In this document: positions 56,922-64,000 of the stretch, piece after piece
How positions within the stretch are numbered: position 1 is the first letter of the stretch
How the letters are laid out: every line of letters starts with the position of its first letter
NCBI GenBank assembly: GCA_037952775.1
Contig: JBANAY010000001.1
Coordinates: 1,736,001-1,800,000, forward strand
Source of the DNA: Clonostachys chloroleuca
Lineage: Eukaryota > Ascomycota > Sordariomycetes > Hypocreales > Bionectriaceae
Length of the DNA stretch: 64,000 nucleotides
Reading direction: 5' to 3'
Translations under genes and position numbers: made by a program
The notes under the pieces: generated by a model
What the model was told of the DNA's origin: nothing
The model's input: the letters and a program-made list of their open reading frames with translations, nothing else
Database searches by the model: none

Positions 56922-58174
56922 ATGCCACCAAAGCGCAAGGCGGCCGCTATCTCCAGCGACGCAATGCCTCTTGCTGAGCGTACCGCCATCTCCTCGCTGA
57001 AAAAGGCAATGTACATCGGCGCCCATGTTAGCGCTGCAGGAGGTATGTCAATGACATCAACCAGAGGGCATGGCTCTTTGACAATGCTATGACCTCGACA
57101 TCGATCGCATCTGCTAACTACATGGTGATATGATAGGTGTCCAGAACTCAGTAACGAACGCTATACAGATTGGCGCCAACTCGTTTTCCCTCTTTCTCAA
57201 GTCCCAGCGAAAATGGGACAACCCTCCCATATCCAAAGAATCCAAAGACCTCTTCATCAGCCAATGCAAAGAGCACGGGTACAGTGCTGGAGAGCACACT
57301 ATCCCCCACGGATCTTACCTAGTCAACCTGGCGCAAGCAGACAAGGAAAAGTCCACCCAGGCCTACAACGGCTTCCTGGACGATCTGCAGCGATGCGAGC
57401 AGCTGGGAATAAAGCTTTACAACTTCCACCCGGGTAATACCGGCGGCGATACGAAGAAGGCAGCTTGTGCGCGCATCGCGGCGCAGCTGAACAAGTCCCA
57501 CAAGGCGACGTCCAGCGTCATCACGGTGTTGGAGAATATGGCCGGCGCTGGAAACGTTGTCGGCTCGACGTGGGAGGATCTCAGGGACATTATTGAGTTG
57601 GTCGATGACAAGGAGCGCGTGGGCGTTTGCATCGACACCTGCCACGCTTTTGCGGCGGGCCATGACCTGCGGACACCAGATACTTTCAAGGCTACCATGG
57701 ATGCTTTCAACAAAATCGTTGGCGCCAAGTACTTGAAAGCATTTCATCGTAAGTTTCCCTTCTAAAGTTCTTGCAACAGCCTCCAGTTCTAACATGACGA
57801 TAGTAAACGATAGCAAGGCTCCCTTCCAGTCCAATAGAGACCTTCACGCAAACATCGGCACCGGGTTCCTCGGACTCGGGGCATTCCACAGCATTATGAA
57901 CGACGACTCATTCTGCAATATGCCGATGGTGCTGGAAACGCCCATCGACAAGAAAGATGAGAAGGGTAAGACCATCGAAGACAAACAAGTCTGGGCCGAC
58001 GAGATCAAGCTTTTGGAAAGCTTAATTGGCATGGATAGAGATAGTGAGGAATTCACTAAACTCGAGGAAGAGCTGCAAGCCAAAGGTGCCAGTGAGCGAG
58101 CCAAGATCCAGGACCAGGTGGATAGGAAAAACGAAAAGGATGCTAAGAAAGGCACAAAGAAGAGGAAGGCTTAA
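56922..58174 (+). CDS. APN1: AP endonuclease IV (Apn1)
   Basis: Exons 56922-57042, 57137-57748 and 57804-58174 give 367 residues. Apn1 cuts DNA at abasic sites and removes 3'-blocking groups in base excision repair, using three metal ions. Endonuclease IV motifs in order are MYIGAHVSAAGG, QIGANSFSLFLKSQRKW, HTIPHGSYLVNLA, YNFHPGNTGG, LENMAGAGN (metal-binding Glu), CIDTCHAFAAGHD (metal-binding Asp and His) and DLHANIGTGFLG (metal-binding His). Short basic stretches at both ends (PPKRKAA and KKGTKKRKA) look like nuclear signals. Both introns keep the frame. It is convergent with BUB1. Confidence 0.95.
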
Positions 58175-58477
58175 AAACTGAATAGGATATGTTTCCTCAT
58201 GGGTGAAATAGCTAATTGATAACTAAGGCCGCTTGATAATCGATGAGCCAACTCGCGCGCCTGTCTGATAGGGTATAATGAAATAGATATACGAGGCATA
58301 ACAAGGGATCGAAGCCTCTGCGCGTGGTTGATAAAATAAACAGCCAAATCTAAAACGATCCATCCGTAACAGCAACAAAATATTCTCCAACACCAGCCAT
58401 GCAAACATAAAATCTTGTTTGTGTTGTTAAGCAAGTGCTCTGACAGCTCTCACAATATTCTTCCCCTTCTCTTCCTC
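58175..58477. other. Convergent 3' region of APN1 and BUB1
   Basis: These 303 bases are presumed 3' untranslated sequence of two converging genes. No gene is seen. Confidence 0.5.
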
Positions 58478-61400
58478 TCACTTGCGTGTCTTAGCAAACG
58501 CCTCTAACCTTCCCATTAGCGATTTCAGCCCAACACCCTTCTCTGAATTATCCTCAAGCCAAGTCTCCATCTTCTCCCTGAGACACCGCATGGACTTCAA
58601 CACAGGCATCTGGCCCCCCTCCTCAGCGTCGACAAAGGAGCTCGGGTTCAGCAGCACCTCGAAACACTCACTCCAAAGGTCTGTCTGCCAGTATCTTTTC
58701 AGGCTCTCGCGGATTCGGTATCGGCGACCTCCGCGGGTAAGCCCACCTTCGTCACAACGAATCGTTTCGATGTACTTGCCGAAGAGGAGGCAGTGGATAG
58801 TTCCGGCTAGGCCGTGATAGTCAACCTGCCAGGTCCAAGGCCGACCTTCGCGCATCTCGGCACAATCCTGAGCCGTCGTCTTCCACTCAGCAATGAATTG
58901 GACGTCGGGCATGAAAGCGCGCATGTCGATGGCCCGGCCAAAGTCAATGAGTGTGATGCCGCGGGAATCCCAGCCACCGGTACCGTCAGCCTTCCACTGG
59001 CTATTGAGTGACTGGGCAGTACGCTGCTCCTGGGATCCATTGATTGCGGTGTCCAGGCGAAGAAGACAATTGTCCGGTTTGATGTCTCCATGCAGAACAC
59101 CCTTGGCATGTAAAGACTCTACTGTTCGCATTAGCTCAATGGTGAAAAACATGGCAAGCTGCTCATCCATAACACCAGAAGCTTCTGCGCGGAATAAGTT
59201 TACAACGTCGAGGATTGTGCCATGCGGGTGATAGGGCAGGAAGAGATAGCCTTCATCTTGGTACAGGTGCATTTCGTGAGCGTACGATAGCGAGGCCGAG
59301 GCTCGATGTTGTGGCCCTAAGCGGTTATGGGCAACTCGCATCATATAAAACTCCCACGCTGATGGTGGGGTTTCCATCTTCAGCGCCTCAAGTTCACTGC
59401 GGCGATTGACTGCGAAGGATCCCCTCCCCATGGCAACAACAGCATTCTCATCTGTCTCAGCCTCCTCGTCAGGATCCTGGTTCTCGACGAGATAGACAGG
59501 GGCGTAGGCGCCTGCACCAAGTTCACGCTTCAAGACGTATGAGGCAGAATTATCTGGGAATTCAATGATAACTGGTGCGGGTGGTGAGCTTGCCTTGTCG
59601 CCTGAAGAGCCTCTACTAGTCCGGCGAAATGTCCTTGCAAACTTGCGGATATCACTGCCGTGTTCGAATTTCTCTTCACGGTGGTGATAAAACCCACGGA
59701 ATGAGTCAAGCGGCGGCTGTGTCTGTGATAGAATCTGCTTGCGAACCTCTTCGTCCACCGGGTTGCATTGTGCGTCTTTAATGATAGGGCCTTTAGCTCG
59801 GAGAGGTTTCTTGGACGACGCTGTAGTCAAGGCCAAGGTCGATGCGGGTTGAAGTGGTGTCTTGGCCACAGGTCGTTCGTTGCTAAGAATTTCTCGCAGA
59901 GGACTGCTCATAGCCTCCAAATCAGATGGCTCCCCATCCTGCTCAGGATCGTCACGGAATATGGCCATGCCATCTTGCTTGCAGGGGGTCTTGAACTGGT
60001 CCCGTCGCTGCTGAACTTCAATATCAAGGGATACCTCGGTCCTTTCAGTGATCGGGGTCATGAACGGGAGACGGTTGTTAGCTATCTCGGCCGCATCCCT
60101 ATATGGCCGAGTTGGCGGCGGGTCATAATCCTCAGGCAGGATGGGGACAAAGCTTGTCCGTGTCCGGGGAGGCGAGAGTTCTACCGCAGACATGTTTTCT
60201 TCGTCCTCTTGCTCGTCGTATTCCTCTTGATCAATGCTGCCGTCGCGTTGGAAGGTTGGATCTATCAAATCTGTGGCTTGGGCTGCGTTGACTTTGTCGT
60301 GACCTTCCTCTTGCCCCTCGGTGAGTGGGATGTGTTTGTGTGTGTTGAAATCTGACCATTCGCTCACACTGCGCAGGTCATCCTCCTCCTCGTCACCCGC
60401 CTCGTTCTCGTCTTCCTCCTCTTCCTCTTCAACATCATCATTATCTAGTTGTCTCGTTGTGCTTTCTGCATCAGTCGTATAGTCATCAGAATCATAATTG
60501 TCGCTCTCATCATCTTCACCCATAGATGGCTGTTTAAGGGGTGCATTAAAGATGTCATATATGTCATCGGTAGCTGCTCTTGTATGCAGTGTCATTGTGG
60601 GCTCAGAGGTATGTTTCTTGCGTAGCTTGGGGCCTGAAGGCGAGTCCAGCTTTGCTTTGACTAGTTTCGGTGGTCAGTAAGTAAAATCACACACAACTTG
60701 ACAACTTGAGGCAGGCCGTGGCATCATGAGATGATCTTAATGGAAACTTACTGATCTGTGTCTCGTTCACTTCCATCATCTTCTTCTTCCTGCCAGCCTT
60801 CGATTGGCGAGGTGGCTCTACCCTTTGTCCATTCTCGTCCATGAGAGCGTCATGGTGGATAACTAATTTTTCACTTACAGCCTTGGTGACTTCTTCAATC
60901 ACCTGTTCGGGCTGTTGTCGTTGGGTTGTGTTCCTGTCTTCAGCTACACGGTCCCAGTCATAATTAAGCCAACCCCGGTGAGCCGCCATAACCTCCTCGA
61001 AGCAGAGCTCGGTCCCAGGCTCCTCAGGGGTGGGATAGAGCACGGAAAGGTTAGCAAATATCCTCTCTCTCTTCCCCGTCTGAGGGTGTACGGTGACTTG
61101 ATTCTTGGATGGAACAACAACAATGTTCTGTATTTGAGCAAGTGACTAAATTACAGCAAGAAGCACCCGATATCCATGCATTAGTCCTACTGCCATCAAC
61201 ATTTAGGCGAGTGAGTAGAGGGGTAATCGGAGAGTGAACTTACCGCATCCCTGAAAACAGACATTTTTTCCGCTGCAGGCTTCTTTCCGCCTGCTTTGAG
61301 AGTCTCCCCCGCCCATGGCTTGGGCTCTATCGTGTTTTCCTTCTTCCTCTCTGCCATTGAACCGATTGTGTCCCATCCCTTGGATCCCGTCTCCTTCGTC

Positions 61401-62228
61401 GATAACACAGAGGGCTTTGCATCCGCATCGGAGAAAATGGCAAGCTTTGCCTTGGGAGGCTTGGTGCTGCGGCTTGCCCCCGATTGCCGTTGTGCCTGGG
61501 GGTCTCTCGGGCTGGAGGCGGCAGCTGCGCCGAACGGGTCAACCTTCATGGCCAGAGCAGGTCGGACTGTTGGAAAGGCAGGTGATGAGGGCTCGTCGGC
61601 GCCCTCTGGCTGCTGTGCCCGCCGTTCCTCGAACTCTTTGAACTTTCGGAGCAGCCGCTGGACTGGGCGTGCCTCTTGCTCGATTCCCAACTTGTAGACC
61701 TCTTCGGCTTGTGACCATCGTCCAGCTCCCTCAAGCCAGGCTGCGTACTCTTCGTAAAACAAAGCAAGACGTTCACCGATTGCGTGTCGCGAAAGGAACA
61801 GATATGTCTCTCTTGGGCTATCGGAGAAGAATTGGATGTAGTGCATCCACATCTTCAGATATCGAGGGTCGTTCTTGTACTGTGAAGAGCTGATGAATGC
61901 CTTAGTTGCCCGCTCAAGAAGAGTGTGCAGTTGTGACTGTGGTGTGGCTTGGGCCGAAGGATATGCGTCCAGCGTCCATCGTACGTATCTATCGAATACA
62001 TCCAAAGGATCGTCAGATTCGGCAAGGTTTTGGATCTCTGCTTCGTACTCTGCGCGTATGCAGTCGTTTACGCTCCTTGTGTCCTGGTGTAAGTGTAGCA
62101 AGCTTGCCTAGGGGAGTAGGAGAGTAGACCTGTGCGAGCTTCTTGGCAGAACGCCCGCCAGGTAAGGATTGAATATTCTCCTTCTGGCCCTCGATCAAAT
62201 CAAAATCGATTGCATCGTTGGATGCCAT
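58478..62228 (-). CDS. BUB1: Mitotic checkpoint kinase BUB1 (MadBub type)
   Basis: Exons are 61244-62228, 60752-61127 and 58478-60660, about 1180 residues. Bub1 binds the kinetochore and phosphorylates histone H2A to support the spindle checkpoint. The N-terminus has a KEN box (GQKENIQSLPGGRSAKKL) and the TPR-like Mad3/Bub1 region (DPLDVFDRYVRWTLDAYP, FISSSQYKNDPRYLKMW). A motif like conserved domain 1 (CFEEVMAAHRGWL) follows. The C-terminal kinase has GAGAYAPVY, the catalytic HGDIKPDN and IDFGRA. KEN plus kinase in one protein is the combined MadBub form known in many fungi. Near 62075-62086 the frame changes by one base: a correction (VYSPTPLGKL... into DTRSVNDCIRAEYE) or a 46-base intron with a GTCTAC donor would both restore it. 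The first keeps the usual [LV][FY]SP[ST]PL segment, so I prefer it. Confidence 0.88.
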
Positions 62229-62779
62229 GGTCGCTGCTGAGTTAGTAAGAATTAAAGAGAAATATTATCATTGACAACAGCCACCTCGACTGGCCAGTAT
62301 AGTATTGTAGGGTTCAGCCAAAGAAGTATGCATGCGTGATGTTTAAATCACGTCCGGTCTAGGGAGGTTTATGGAGCTGCACCACCAAGAGTAAATATTA
62401 TTATTAGTGTTTATCCGTTGCTGTGGTGACTATTAGTGTCTGTGGCGGCAGGAGGGGGGTCGTGGCGTCTAGTGCCACACTTACATATCTACCCTATACC
62501 TCCATATCACCCATTCCAAATCATGAAATAAACGAGTTAAGACTACCGCATCCTTTCATGGACGGAGAACTGTCGATCAAACTAGGTATTTTATTTATTT
62601 TTATTCTTCGTTAAGTGTCCAAGCATCGTAATTGGACTTTGTCCCTTTACCTCGGGACAACCCTCGTCATTTTTACTTTTCATTATAGCTTCATGATTTG
62701 AGTCGCAGAATCGCAGTTCGAAAAAAGACCCAAAAGACGACTCCCCTTGGATGCTAGTCCCACACCGAACTTAAGTCGC
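62229..62779. other. Intergenic region: BUB1 promoter and enolase 3' end
   Basis: These 551 bases contain the BUB1 promoter at the left and presumed 3' untranslated sequence of enolase at the right. No gene is seen. Confidence 0.5.

Positions 62780-64000
<1,221 letters not shown>

Overview
The window is nuclear DNA of a filamentous ascomycete, most likely a sordariomycete and perhaps Hypocreales. The evidence is eukaryotic gene structure with short GT-AG introns (about 45 to 115 bases) and internal branch points of the CTAAC type. The gene content also fits: a velvet factor, a DUF3602 GRGGAGN protein, a fungal Cch1 calcium channel, a SUN-family wall protein and a fused Mad/Bub kinase. I cannot name the species. 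I found 20 complete or near-complete protein genes and two genes cut by the window edges. I saw no RNA genes, transposase genes, CRISPR arrays or secondary-metabolite cluster.

Layout from left to right: the 3' end of an unrecognised small-tailed protein (1-201, +); MSH5 (820-3929, -); EMC5 (4555-5018, -); an HMG-box regulator with an interrupted box (5573-7169, -); a WHIM/PHD chromatin protein (8374-10777, -) divergent from the calcium channel CCH1 (11314-17899, +); velB (19876-21615, +); a DUF3602 protein (23089-23633, +); HEM12 uroporphyrinogen decarboxylase (24074-25468, -) divergent from EMC6 (26035-26462, +); a GTPBP1-like GTPase (26782-29396, -) divergent from SEC9 (30851-32134, +); DHR2-like DEAH helicase (32519-34853, +); SDHAF3 (35021-35613, -) divergent from HPM1 (35897-37086, +); an ING-family PHD protein (37383-38717, -) divergent from a HOS2-type histone deacetylase (40269-41762, +); an FMP42-like MFS transporter (42485-44289, -); a SUN-family wall protein (45707-47095, -); a 4.4 kb gene-poor stretch; a C2H2 zinc-finger factor (51522-53387, +); DGAT2 (54795-56352, +); APN1 (56922-58174, +); BUB1/MadBub (58478-62228, -); and the 3' part of enolase (62780-64000, -).

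These are mostly housekeeping genes that do not form one pathway. Loose themes are chromatin (WHIM/PHD, ING, HOS2), membrane-protein insertion (EMC5 and EMC6), chromosome maintenance (MSH5, BUB1, APN1) and development or calcium signalling (velB, CCH1). I found no convincing undescribed system.

The strongest unexpected signal is technical or evolutionary. Four otherwise intact conserved genes (CCH1, the GTPBP1-like gene, SEC9 and DHR2) each need a single reading-frame correction. A fifth (BUB1) needs either a correction or a very short intron. Two of the breaks lie in C homopolymers. Other points worth checking are a roughly 120-base imperfect palindrome with an 18-base perfect core near 45.5 kb, a small inverted-repeat element near 25.7 kb, a GC-AG intron in the PHD gene, and an in-frame, stop-free intron in the SUN gene.
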